A stretch of DNA of 64,000 nt from positions 1 through 64,000 of the forward strand of contig JAFAFC010000032.1 of the NCBI GenBank assembly GCA_023423715.1. The letters are read 5' to 3'. Positions 35,584 through 43,829 of the stretch are shown one piece after another. The notes beneath the pieces are model-generated. The model saw nothing but the letters and a program-made list of their open reading frames with translations. It was not told the DNA's origin and did no database searches. Each line of letters begins with the position of its first letter. Within the stretch, counting starts at the first letter, position 1. Made by a program: the position numbers and the translations under genes. This DNA comes from Bacteroidota bacterium (GTDB lineage Bacteria; Bacteroidota; Bacteroidia; Flavobacteriales; Weeksellaceae).

Positions 35584-37305
35584 TTATTTTTTATTAATAT
35601 GAACTTCTTTCGGCGTATAGCTATCCACCGCCAATTCCCAGAAGTTTCCTGATTCAGTGAAGCCTAAATTAGCGTAATGGTTTTCTACCATTTGATTTTT
35701 TCCAGACTCAATATACTCGCCGATAACTTTTTTAAATCCGTTATTTCGGGCTATTTCAACAATCGTATTTAAGGTAAAATCTTCCATTCCGCGTTTCAAA
35801 ACACGACAACTCATCAACCAATTTTCAATGAAAAGAGTATCCGAATTTTGTTCTTCTAAAACAACAACGGCGATTAAACCATTGCTTCCAAATTTATCAT
35901 CCAAAGTAAATGATAATGTATGGAATCTGTCCGTTTGCGAGCGCTCTTCTACCTCCTGTTCTGTATAACGAACCGTTCTCAAATTAAACTGATTGGATCT
36001 TTGAGACAATTGCGAAACTCGAGGTTTATTGAATGAGTTAAACGATTGAACATCCGAAACCATCGATAAACTCTTCAAGAAATCACCAAGATTGGTGAAA
36101 CTTTCTTGCGCAAAATTTCGTTCCGCTTCAACTTGATATTGTTTCGTTCTTTCTAAATCATTTTCAGAATAACTTGCTGTTTCAAACAAATTCAACGAAT
36201 ACAAATATTCTAAATAATTCGCTGGATCTTCTGGTAATTCTGGAACGCAAACCGTTGGTAAATTTTCTCGAACCAAATTACGCTCAAAAGGATTATCATC
36301 TAAAAAAACCATCGAATCAAACCCTATATTCAAAATGCTCTGAATTTTTCGAATATTATCGGCTTTATTTTCCCAATTGGCTACAAAAACAGCGATATCC
36401 TCTAATTTTAGAACCATATCAGGATGCTTCTCGAAAGGTTCTTTGGCTTTATCTTCATCATTTTTGCTACAAACAGCAACAATAACTCCCCTTTTCTGAA
36501 GCGCTTTTACCCAATATTGGAATTCCGTAAATGCTTTTCCAATTCCAAGGCTACCAATTTGGATTTTTTCAACACCATCGTCACCGATAACTCCACCCCA
36601 GGTTGTATTATCCAAATCTAAGATGAGACACTTTTTAAAGCTCCCATACATGGAAAAGATCTGAGTCGCCAAACTGTGAGAAACAAGTGGTAAGGCATCA
36701 ACAGAAAGTACCATTTCTGTATTGATATAAATGGAAGGCGAAAATAAAACGTCGCGCCCGTATTTCGCTTGAATCCCAACCAAATCTTGTACATAAAAAT
36801 TATCTTTTTTTACAGCAAAATCGGACAATAGGAAATTCAATTTTTGGAGTTGATAAACAAATGAAGATTCCACTTTATGAGAAAAATTTCCAAAAACTTG
36901 ATTATCAATTTCTGGAAAATTGCAATAAATGAATTTACTATTTGTCAGTTGCGTAACGTTAGCGTACAACGTTTCCACATTTTGAAGTTTACTTTCTGCA
37001 AAGCTCACCCCACTTCCACTCTTATAATAACTTGCTAATAGCTTGTGAGTTGATTCAAAAACGATGGTAACATCTGGCTGAAACTCATAATATTCTGAAG
37101 TTGGATCTAAAATCTGTCGATTTATTTGAGCAAAATCACCTTCAAAAACTTGAAATTGATACCCCAAATCAATAGCAGAACCTTGTAATGCAATGTTTAA
37201 AAACTGAGTAGCCGTATCTCCTAAAACCGCCACTTTTAACGACTTCAATGTTGAAAAGTCTTTTTTAAGATTCTTTTTTAGTTGATTAAACGTTTTAATT
37301 TCCAT
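35584..37305 (-). CDS. FkbH-like HAD-IIIC protein, predicted glyceryl-ACP synthase
   Basis: 573 residues. An N-terminal domain of about 220 residues (SGNH-like fold in this family; KVAVLGDTATQFL) precedes the HAD-IIIC catalytic domain with CLILDLDNTTWGGVIGDDG (D230 and D232 of DxDxT), VCSKNDEDKA and MVFLDDNPFERNLVRENLP. A C-terminal GNAT-like domain follows (LSFTLDDKFGSNGLIAVVVL). Family members move the glyceryl group of 1,3-bisphosphoglycerate to the thiol of an ACP. The ACP gene follows directly. The usual DLDNTLWGG is DLDNTTWGG here. The start at 37305 leaves 4 bases after the methyltransferase stop. Confidence 0.88.
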   Translation of the reverse strand: MEIKTFNQLKKNLKKDFSTLKSLKVAVLGDTATQFLNIALQGSAIDLGYQFQVFEGDFAQINRQILDPTSEYYEFQPDVTIVFESTHKLLASYYKSGSGVSFAESKLQNVETLYANVTQLTNSKFIYCNFPEIDNQVFGNFSHKVESSFVYQLQKLNFLLSDFAVKKDNFYVQDLVGIQAKYGRDVLFSPSIYINTEMVLSVDALPLVSHSLATQIFSMYGSFKKCLILDLDNTTWGGVIGDDGVEKIQIGSLGIGKAFTEFQYWVKALQKRGVIVAVCSKNDEDKAKEPFEKHPDMVLKLEDIAVFVANWENKADNIRKIQSILNIGFDSMVFLDDNPFERNLVRENLPTVCVPELPEDPANYLEYLYSLNLFETASYSENDLERTKQYQVEAERNFAQESFTNLGDFLKSLSMVSDVQSFNSFNKPRVSQLSQRSNQFNLRTVRYTEQEVEERSQTDRFHTLSFTLDDKFGSNGLIAVVVLEEQNSDTLFIENWLMSCRVLKRGMEDFTLNTIVEIARNNGFKKVIGEYIESGKNQMVENHYANLGFTESGNFWELAVDSYTPKEVHINKK

Positions 37306-37309
37306 GAAT

Positions 37310-38080
37310 TTACTTTACAAATACTCCAATAAATTTTCCTTCGAAAGAAATAATGGTCGGCTGGATATTTTTTGATTGGCAAAAGTCTTGAAAAGCCGCA
37401 TTATCATTAATGTCGTCACTAATAAAAACACCTCCTTTTCTTAAATGATTATACAATTCGCCATAAGCCCAAATCATCCCATTATAGGCTTTGTCAGAAT
37501 CATAATGTACGACATCAAACTCTTTATTTTTTTCGAAAATTTTTGGTAAAGACTCTCTATCTGCAAATCGAAACAACTCCCAATTCTTTCTCACATTTTC
37601 AGGAACAACGTAACCAACATATTGATCACCATCTTGTCCTAAATAAGGCATATCTGAGCTATAGAGTGTTCCATTTCTTTTTTCTAAGGACGTTAAAGCC
37701 GCTAAAGAAGACCAACCATAAGCAACACCCGTCTCAATGACATTTTTAGCTTGAGTAAATTCGCAAGCGGCATAAATAAGCTCCAAAGCCCCTGCTCCAC
37801 CCATTTTAATAGGACATGTATTTTGCCGATTTAATGAATATTGGAATGTATCTGGAAACTGTGAACTAAATTCTTGAAAGTTTATTCCAAAAAGTGTCGA
37901 AATGGCTTGCTCTTGAGATACAGCGATAGAAGCCGCCCATTGATTGCTTTTCTCTTGTCCTTTATTTGCATTTCCACGTTGGAACGTGTTTTTAATAATC
38001 TTACGCCCCAATTCTGGATAAAGGTCTGGCCTTTTTAAATAGGCAAAAAATGTTTTAGTAATTCTTCCTAATTCGCTCAC
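37310..38080 (-). CDS. class I SAM-dependent methyltransferase of the FkbH operon
   Basis: 256 residues from the chosen start. The SAM site is NVIETGVAYGWSSLAAL, with TLYSSDMPYLG as motif II and VVHYDSDKAYNGMIWA as a motif IV region, similar to O-methyltransferases such as Methyltransf_24. The frame remains open to an ATG at 38173, but that stretch holds a minus-strand TATTTTTG box (38099-38106) and would overlap the start of the divergent gene at 38158, so GTG at 38080 is preferred. It could methylate the sugar or the carrier-bound glyceryl group, as FkbG does in methoxymalonyl-ACP synthesis (inference). Confidence 0.72.
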   Translation of the reverse strand: MSELGRITKTFFAYLKRPDLYPELGRKIIKNTFQRGNANKGQEKSNQWAASIAVSQEQAISTLFGINFQEFSSQFPDTFQYSLNRQNTCPIKMGGAGALELIYAACEFTQAKNVIETGVAYGWSSLAALTSLEKRNGTLYSSDMPYLGQDGDQYVGYVVPENVRKNWELFRFADRESLPKIFEKNKEFDVVHYDSDKAYNGMIWAYGELYNHLRKGGVFISDDINDNAAFQDFCQSKNIQPTIISFEGKFIGVFVK

Positions 38081-38098
38081 TGTGTCTGTTTTATTCGC

Positions 38099-38106
38099 CA
38101 AAAATA
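38099..38106 (-). promoter_or_regulatory. -7 box for the methyltransferase-fkbH-ACP-MBOAT-SGNH operon
   Basis: Minus-strand TATTTTTG matches TAnnTTTG exactly. The GTG start at 38080 would follow with a leader of roughly 10 bases. No consensus TTTG at -33. Its upstream region overlaps that of the opposite promoter at 38131. Confidence 0.5.
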
Positions 38107-38130
38107 GGGTTTTTAAACGTATTTTTAAAT

Positions 38131-38138
38131 TATATTTG
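38131..38138 (+). promoter_or_regulatory. -7 box for the nucleotide-sugar dehydrogenase gene
   Basis: TATATTTG matches TAnnTTTG exactly, 19 bases before the ATG at 38158. No consensus TTTG at -33. The two -7 boxes are 24 bases apart and back to back, so the -33 regions share the same DNA. Confidence 0.5.
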
Positions 38139-38157
38139 CATTTATTCAAAAACCGAG

Positions 38158-39459
38158 ATGAATTTAAATTCAACCAAAATTGCGATTATCGGGCAAGGCT
38201 ATGTTGGCCTTCCGTTAAGTTTGGAATTTGCGAAGCATTTCCCAACCATTGGTTATGACATTTCGAAAGAAAGAATTTCTGAGCTTAAAAACTCCCAAGA
38301 CTCTACATTGGAAGCAAGTTTTGACGAAATTAATCTGCATTTAAAAAATAATCTAAACCTTAGCAATAGAGGATATTTTCCAACCGCAATTTTAAGTGAC
38401 ATTCAAGAGTGCAACGTATTTATTGTCACCGTCCCAACTCCAATTGACGACACAAAAAGGCCTAATTTAAACCCATTAAAACAAGCAAGTGAAGCGATTG
38501 CTTCAATCTTGAAAAAAAACGATGTTGTCATTTATGAGTCGACAACATTTCCAGGATGCACTGAAGATTTTTGCATTCCAATTCTTGAGAAAAATTCAGG
38601 TTTAGAATTTAACAAAGATTTTTTTGTTGGCTATTCTCCTGAAAGAATAAATCCTGGTGATAAATTCAATACGCTTCCAAAAATTAAAAAAGTAACTTCT
38701 GGCTCCAATTTGGAATCCGCTAATTTCATTGATAATTTATATCAAAAAATCATTATCGCTGGAACACACAAAGCACCTTCAATAAAGGTAGCGGAAGCAT
38801 CCAAAGCCATTGAGAATGCACAAAGAGATGTTAATATATCTTTTGTAAATGAGTTGGCTATTCTTTTCGACAAAATTGGAATAAATACGGCAGATGTTTT
38901 GGAAGCCGCTGCTACAAAATGGAATTTCCTCAACTACAAACCTGGTTTGGTTGGTGGGCATTGTATTAGTGTAGACCCATACTACTTAGCTTATAAGGCG
39001 GAAAAAGTGGGTTATATACCCAATGTCATCCTTTCTGGAAGAAGAGTAAATGACCAAATGGGCAATTTTATCGCAGATAAAGTGATTAAATTAATGATTT
39101 CCAAGAACATCTTAATTAATCAATCGAAAACACTTATTTTAGGGTTTACATTTAAAGAAAATTGTCCAGATATTCGAAATACGAAAATTATTGACATTTA
39201 TCGTGAGATAAAAGATTTTGGGAGTATTCCAACGATTTTTGATCCATGGGCAAACCCTGAGTTGATAGAGAAAGAATATGGCATTTCTTCTACCAATAAG
39301 GTAGAAGAAATTATCAATCAAAAATATGATGCTATTATTTTGGCTGTTGCCCATCGTGAATTTTTAGATTTAGATTTGGAAAACTTGAAAACATCCAATG
39401 GAATAATCTACGATTGTAAAAATGTGTTGAACCGAAAAATTGTAGACGGAGTACTATAA
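38158..39459 (+). CDS. UDP-N-acetylhexosamine 6-dehydrogenase (TviB/WbpO-like)
   Basis: 433-residue nucleotide-sugar dehydrogenase. NAD motif IGQGYVGLPL (11-20), TVPTPIDDTKRPNL, ESTTFPGCTED, YSPERINPGD, the substrate-domain helix KAIENAQRDVNISFVNELA, and the catalytic cysteine C269 in VGGHCISVDPYYL. This is the WbpO/TviB subgroup that oxidises UDP-GlcNAc or UDP-GalNAc, distinct from the Ugd at 4968. No C4-epimerase partner is in the window. It starts a new plus-strand block, and its stop overlaps the next start by one base. Confidence 0.92.
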   Translation: MNLNSTKIAIIGQGYVGLPLSLEFAKHFPTIGYDISKERISELKNSQDSTLEASFDEINLHLKNNLNLSNRGYFPTAILSDIQECNVFIVTVPTPIDDTKRPNLNPLKQASEAIASILKKNDVVIYESTTFPGCTEDFCIPILEKNSGLEFNKDFFVGYSPERINPGDKFNTLPKIKKVTSGSNLESANFIDNLYQKIIIAGTHKAPSIKVAEASKAIENAQRDVNISFVNELAILFDKIGINTADVLEAAATKWNFLNYKPGLVGGHCISVDPYYLAYKAEKVGYIPNVILSGRRVNDQMGNFIADKVIKLMISKNILINQSKTLILGFTFKENCPDIRNTKIIDIYREIKDFGSIPTIFDPWANPELIEKEYGISSTNKVEEIINQKYDAIILAVAHREFLDLDLENLKTSNGIIYDCKNVLNRKIVDGVL

Positions 39460-40298
39460 TGATGAAATTCTCTATACTAGTTGCGAATTACAATAATGGC
39501 AAGTTTTTTAAAACCTGCTACGATTCTATTATTGCTCAAAAATATAAAAACTGGGAAGTAATTATTCTTGATGACGCCTCCACTGATGATTCATTAGAAA
39601 TCATCCGAAAACTCATTGGGGACGATTCTCGATTTTTGATCTATGAAAATGAAAAAAACTCGGGAGTTGGAATTACAAAAGCGAAATTAATTGAGCTTGC
39701 AAATGGTGAAATTTGCGGTTTTTGTGATCCTGACGATGCCCTTTCTCCGGATGCACTTCAGGATTCAATGGATGAATTCGAAAAAGATGAAAAAGTGGTT
39801 TTAACGTATTCCAATTTTTATGATTGTGACGAAAATTTAAAGCCTACAAACATTTCAAAAGCCTCAAAACTGGCTCCATCAAAAGATCCGTATTTTTTCA
39901 ACTGTCCAATTCACATAGTACATTTTGTAGCATTCCGCAAAAATGTTTACAACACCACAGAGAAAATGGACACGACAAAAAAGATTGCAGAAGATCAAGA
40001 TTTGTATTTAAAGATGTACGAAAAAGGGAAAATTGCTTTCATTGACAAACCCAACTACTATTACCGAAAACACGCAGGTGGAATTTCTCAAAACGATAAC
40101 AAGAAAAAATCGTATGAATATTGGGGAGAAGTTATTTTCAATGCGATGAAAAGACGTGGATTAAAAGAGATAAATGGCGTAAAAATTCCAGAAAAATTTA
40201 CAAATTCGGATGAAATTTTTAAACTTTTAGAATATCAAAATTCGTTTGCATTTAGACTTCAAAAAAAAGCTAAAATCCTCCTTCAAAAACTCTGGTAA
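39459..40298 (+). CDS. family 2 glycosyltransferase
   Basis: 279 residues, GT-A: FSILVANYNNGKFFKTCYDSI, VIILDDASTDDSLEII, EKNSGVGITKAKLIELANG, and the metal site FCDPDDALSPDAL. EDQDLYLKMYEKG and YYRKHAGGIS follow in the second half. There are two adjacent ATG codons (39459, 39462). It is coupled by one-base overlaps both to the dehydrogenase upstream and to the transferase downstream. Confidence 0.88.
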   Translation: MMKFSILVANYNNGKFFKTCYDSIIAQKYKNWEVIILDDASTDDSLEIIRKLIGDDSRFLIYENEKNSGVGITKAKLIELANGEICGFCDPDDALSPDALQDSMDEFEKDEKVVLTYSNFYDCDENLKPTNISKASKLAPSKDPYFFNCPIHIVHFVAFRKNVYNTTEKMDTTKKIAEDQDLYLKMYEKGKIAFIDKPNYYYRKHAGGISQNDNKKKSYEYWGEVIFNAMKRRGLKEINGVKIPEKFTNSDEIFKLLEYQNSFAFRLQKKAKILLQKLW

Positions 40299-41461
40299 TG
40301 GTAGAAAATTCAAATAAAATAAAACTTCTTTTTAGACATCGCTCCATGGAAATGGGTGGCGTTGAGAAAGTTTTGTTGAGTATTTTAAGCAATCTCAATC
40401 CAGAAAAATTTGAGATGACCGTTTGTTTGAACCTCAACCAAGGTGAATTGCGTGATGAATTTCCCAAACATGTTAGAAAAGTTTACATAGCCGAAGGTAA
40501 AGAAGATTTCTCAAAAAATCCGTTAATTCAAAAAGCGCAACTTTTTAAACGCAGTCAACTACTTAAAAAATATCAGAAAAACCCAGAATTAGTCGATCAA
40601 AAAATATTGAAAGACACCTACGACATTGAAGTCGGGATGACGTACAATGATTTTGATATGGTTTTAAACTCTTCCAATAAAAAATCAAAAAAAATAGGTT
40701 GGTTCCATTCAGAAATAAATATTCCAGGTTTTGAAGTCTTAGCTAATGGAATTATAAAGCAATTCCCTCATTTTGACAGAATGGTGTACTGCTCACAAAA
40801 GATCCATGATCTCATGCACGTTCATCATCCTGATTTACATTACCCTTCGGAAAGCGTCATTACCAATGCGATTCCTGTTGATGAAATACGAAAAAAGGCA
40901 GAAGAAAAAATCACTGATCTTCCTCATAGTCCTGTTTTTGCTTCCGTGGGAAGATTGCACCATCGCAAAGGTTACCACAAATTAATTGAAGCGCATAAAA
41001 AAGTTTTAGACCAAGGTTTCCCCCACAATATTATAGTTATTGGAGACGGAGAAGAAAAGAAAAATCTAGAAGAACTAATCATCCAACATCAAGTTGAAAA
41101 AAGCTTTCAGCTGATCGGAAATAGGATGAACCCTTATCCGTACATTGAGAATTCTGACTATTTTATTCTATCTTCCATGTCGGAAGCATGGCCACTTGTA
41201 ATCGCAGAAGCCTTATTGCTTCAAAAGCCAACGATCGCAACTAAAACTGGTGACATCCCGAGAATGATTATTAACAATGAAACAGGCTTGTTAATTGATT
41301 ACGAGGTTGATGCAATGGCAAATGCGATGATTAAATTTTTAAATGATAAAGAATATGTTAATCATATAAAAACCAATTTAGTTGATATCGAAAAGCAATT
41401 TGACAACGCAGCTATTTTTCAATCCATTGAAGACATGTTTTTAGAAACAATAAATCAATAA
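40298..41461 (+). CDS. glycosyltransferase, GT4
   Basis: 387 residues, GT-B: KLLFRHRSMEMGGVEKVLLSIL start, then SVGRLHHRKGYHKLIEAH, IVIGDGEEKKNLEELI, NPYPYIENSDYFIL and SSMSEAWPLVIAEALLLQKPTI with both glutamates of EX7E. It is similar to the transferase at 44387, which shares the RHGGAEKVL/MGGVEKVL opening and NPYPY motif. 18 bases separate it from the adenylation-domain gene. Confidence 0.9.
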   Translation: MVENSNKIKLLFRHRSMEMGGVEKVLLSILSNLNPEKFEMTVCLNLNQGELRDEFPKHVRKVYIAEGKEDFSKNPLIQKAQLFKRSQLLKKYQKNPELVDQKILKDTYDIEVGMTYNDFDMVLNSSNKKSKKIGWFHSEINIPGFEVLANGIIKQFPHFDRMVYCSQKIHDLMHVHHPDLHYPSESVITNAIPVDEIRKKAEEKITDLPHSPVFASVGRLHHRKGYHKLIEAHKKVLDQGFPHNIIVIGDGEEKKNLEELIIQHQVEKSFQLIGNRMNPYPYIENSDYFILSSMSEAWPLVIAEALLLQKPTIATKTGDIPRMIINNETGLLIDYEVDAMANAMIKFLNDKEYVNHIKTNLVDIEKQFDNAAIFQSIEDMFLETINQ

Positions 41462-41479
41462 ACCTACAAACAACACAAG

Positions 41480-42922
41480 ATGAATCTTTTTATTGATAAA
41501 TTATATCAATCTTTCACCACGAATCTCAACAATATTGGTTTGAGCATAGATCATGTTGAATATACATATGAATTTATTCTTCAACTTTCTTCTCAAATCC
41601 GTCATCAACTTCAGAATAAACCTCAACAAAATATAGGAATTTACTTAACTGATGACGTTTTCATGTACGCATCCATTTTAGCGGTGTGGTTAGAAGGAAA
41701 GACATATGTTCCTGTTCACCCTGACTTCCCATTTAATAAAAACCTAAGCATTTTACAACAAGCGGATGTCGAAATTCTTTTAAGCTCGATTGAAATTAAA
41801 GATGATTTTGGAGTTTCAATTCTAAATTCGACAACAAATTTTGGAGCAGCGATTTCTCAACCTAAATTGGTGGATATCAATACCAACGCGTATATTTTAT
41901 TTACATCAGGAAGTACAGGAAATCCAAAAGGAGTTCCAATTCGATTTTCTAACTTATATTACTTTTCAAAGTCATTTCATGAAACTTTTGGCGAATTAGA
42001 GTCATCAGACAAGGTTTTACAAATGTTCGAACTCACATTCGACCTCTCTGTGATGAGTTATCTTATTCCTTGGTTAAATGGTGCTTCCGTAGTCGCTTTG
42101 CATAAAAATGAAACAAAATATTTACAAATTCTAGATTTACTAGAAGCAAATGAAATTACCGTTGCTCTAATGGTTCCGAGTATTTTGAATTTGATAATTC
42201 CGTATTTAGATCCTGAAATTAGAAATGAAAGCCTGCGACTGAATTTATTTTGTGGTGAAGCTCTATTAAAAAAACAGATTGACAGATGGAAAGATTTCGT
42301 TCCAAATACTGAAATTTACAATGTTTACGGGCCTACAGAGAACACAATTTTCTGTACTCAGTATCATATCACAGAACCAATTAAAGAAAAAAACGGCATC
42401 GTAAGCATTGGCAAATCAATGAACTATAGTCATTTGAGCTTCGAAAACGACACTAAAAACGAAGGCGAGCTTCTACTTTCTGGAAAATTCTTAACAAATG
42501 GTTATTGGAAAAACGAAGAGAAAAATAACGAAACATTCAGTTTTGTAGAAGGAGAAAAATACTATAAAACGGGGGATTGGTGCGTTCGCGATGCTGATGG
42601 AGATTATTTTTATACCAACCGAATTGATTTTCAAGCTAAAATAAATGGATTTCGTGTAGAACTCTCTGAAATTGAATTTTTTGCGAATCAAGTTCTCAAT
42701 AATGCGATTAGTGTTGCTTTAATTGAGAAAGATAGCAATGATAATGATTTTTTAGTGCTCTTTGTCAACGATCAAAATGCAGATGAAATAGAAATAAAAA
42801 ATCATCTTGAAAAGAATTTACCCGAATATTGCATTCCATCAAAAATCTATAAGATTGATAAATATCCGGAAAATACATCTGGAAAAATCGATCGTAAAGA
42901 ATTAAAAAAACAGATTCTATGA
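41480..42922 (+). CDS. stand-alone amino acid adenylation protein (DltA-like A domain)
   Basis: 480 residues, ANL superfamily. A-domain core motifs: FTSGSTGNPKG (141-151), NVYGPTENTIFC (about 283-294), YYKTGDWC (about 357-364), RIDFQAKINGFRVELSEIE, and NTSGKIDRKELK at the C-terminus with catalytic K469. There is no carrier, condensation or thioesterase domain. Such stand-alone A domains activate an amino acid and pass it to a separate carrier protein, as DltA does for D-alanine. A carrier is encoded at 43546. The amino acid cannot be read safely from sequence. It overlaps the GNAT gene by 4 bases. Confidence 0.88.
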   Translation: MNLFIDKLYQSFTTNLNNIGLSIDHVEYTYEFILQLSSQIRHQLQNKPQQNIGIYLTDDVFMYASILAVWLEGKTYVPVHPDFPFNKNLSILQQADVEILLSSIEIKDDFGVSILNSTTNFGAAISQPKLVDINTNAYILFTSGSTGNPKGVPIRFSNLYYFSKSFHETFGELESSDKVLQMFELTFDLSVMSYLIPWLNGASVVALHKNETKYLQILDLLEANEITVALMVPSILNLIIPYLDPEIRNESLRLNLFCGEALLKKQIDRWKDFVPNTEIYNVYGPTENTIFCTQYHITEPIKEKNGIVSIGKSMNYSHLSFENDTKNEGELLLSGKFLTNGYWKNEEKNNETFSFVEGEKYYKTGDWCVRDADGDYFYTNRIDFQAKINGFRVELSEIEFFANQVLNNAISVALIEKDSNDNDFLVLFVNDQNADEIEIKNHLEKNLPEYCIPSKIYKIDKYPENTSGKIDRKELKKQIL

Positions 42923-43539
42923 TTATTAGAAAGGCAGAAAAAAAAGACATCCCTTTTATTGTAGATGCAATGATTGAGGTTGAAAAAATAGGCGACACCA
43001 ATACCATCAACAATTTGTTTGGGACAACAACCGAAGAAAGCAAAAACTATCTAGAACAGTTTCTATTAGACGACGAAAATTTGAATACCGAATTTTCCTT
43101 AAACACATATAGCGTTGTAGAATTAGATGGCGAGCTTGCAGCATGCTGCTGTATTTTTTTCACAGATTTTGATTATTACCAAAACAAAAGTGAGCTATTC
43201 CCAATTCACTTAAACAAGGATCATTTAGCGGTGTTTATTGAAAATGTAAAAAGCTTACCCGACACCAAAAAGATCACATCGCACAAGTATTTCCTTGAAT
43301 ATCTTTATGTTGCTCCTAATTTTAGAAGTCGCGGTGTCTCAAAACCTTTAATTAATCATCTCGTTGAAAAAACGGATAGAATGTATTTAATTCCCTTACT
43401 TAATAACACATTTGCTGTTGAATATTACAAGAGATTAGGTTTTATAGAGGATGAAAACAATACTTCCTTCCCTATTGATAGAAAGGAAAATCCGATTTAT
43501 CCCGACACTCATAAAACAATGCTGTATCGGGATAATTAA
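42919..43539 (+). CDS. GNAT family N-acetyltransferase
   Basis: 206 residues. GNAT fold: begins IIRKAEKKDIPFIVDAMIEVEK, followed by YSVVELDGELAACCCIFF (beta4) and YLEYLYVAPNFRSRGVSKPLI, the acetyl-CoA loop with the RSRGVS variant of Q/RxxGxG/A, then YYKRLGF. It is coupled to the adenylation gene by a 4-base overlap, so it probably acts on the same product. It may acylate an amino acid or amino sugar, or move the aminoacyl group from the carrier (inference). Confidence 0.83.
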   Translation: MIIRKAEKKDIPFIVDAMIEVEKIGDTNTINNLFGTTTEESKNYLEQFLLDDENLNTEFSLNTYSVVELDGELAACCCIFFTDFDYYQNKSELFPIHLNKDHLAVFIENVKSLPDTKKITSHKYFLEYLYVAPNFRSRGVSKPLINHLVEKTDRMYLIPLLNNTFAVEYYKRLGFIEDENNTSFPIDRKENPIYPDTHKTMLYRDN

Positions 43540-43545
43540 AAGTGA

Positions 43546-43776
43546 TTACGAAAGTTTTTCGACACCAATAGCTTCGATTAAATCCTGTACTGTTTTAATA
43601 TTGCGGAAGCTTCTTGGATTAATTTGGATATTAAAATGAGTTTCAACCAATTGCAGAACAGCTACAGCAGAAAGTGATCCATAATTTTCCAACTCCTTGA
43701 AATTGGTTTCAGAAGTGATTATTCCTTCTTCGTTTAATTCACTTTTAAGCAACTCGCAAAATTGTTCTACTTTCAT
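43546..43776 (-). CDS. acyl/peptidyl carrier protein (second copy)
   Basis: 76-residue carrier. Predicted four-helix fold with LENYGSLSAVAVLQLVETHF, where Ser34 would take phosphopantetheine (GSL instead of DSL). It is encoded on the opposite strand to the adenylation protein, its stop 6 bases from the GNAT stop. It is not closely similar to the carrier at 35324, so the two probably serve different enzymes. The DltA-like protein at 41480 is the likely loader; the FkbH-like enzyme has its own carrier. Confidence 0.78.
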   Translation of the reverse strand: MKVEQFCELLKSELNEEGIITSETNFKELENYGSLSAVAVLQLVETHFNIQINPRSFRNIKTVQDLIEAIGVEKLS

Positions 43777-43796
43777 ATTGTACTCATTTAATCAGC

Positions 43797-43804
43797 CAAA
43801 TTTA
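43797..43804 (-). promoter_or_regulatory. -7 box for the second carrier protein gene
   Basis: Minus-strand TAAATTTG matches TAnnTTTG, 20 bases before the carrier ATG at 43776. No consensus TTTG at -33. Confidence 0.45.
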
Positions 43805-43815
43805 TAAAATAATTT

Positions 43816-43823
43816 TAACTTTG
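43816..43823 (+). promoter_or_regulatory. -7 box for the acetyltransferase at 43830
   Basis: TAACTTTG matches TAnnTTTG, ending 6 bases before ATG 43830. It lies only 11 bases from the opposing box at 43797-43804, so the two promoters overlap almost completely. Confidence 0.5.
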
Positions 43824-43829
43824 TTTACT

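Noticed and set aside
38081..38173. ATG start for the methyltransferase overlapping the divergent dehydrogenase gene
   Set aside because: It would place the promoter box inside the gene and overlap the opposite start by 16 bases; GTG 38080 fits better.
43821..43829. TTG start for the acetyltransferase
   Set aside because: The TTG is part of the exact -7 box TAACTTTG; ATG 43830 is the natural start.
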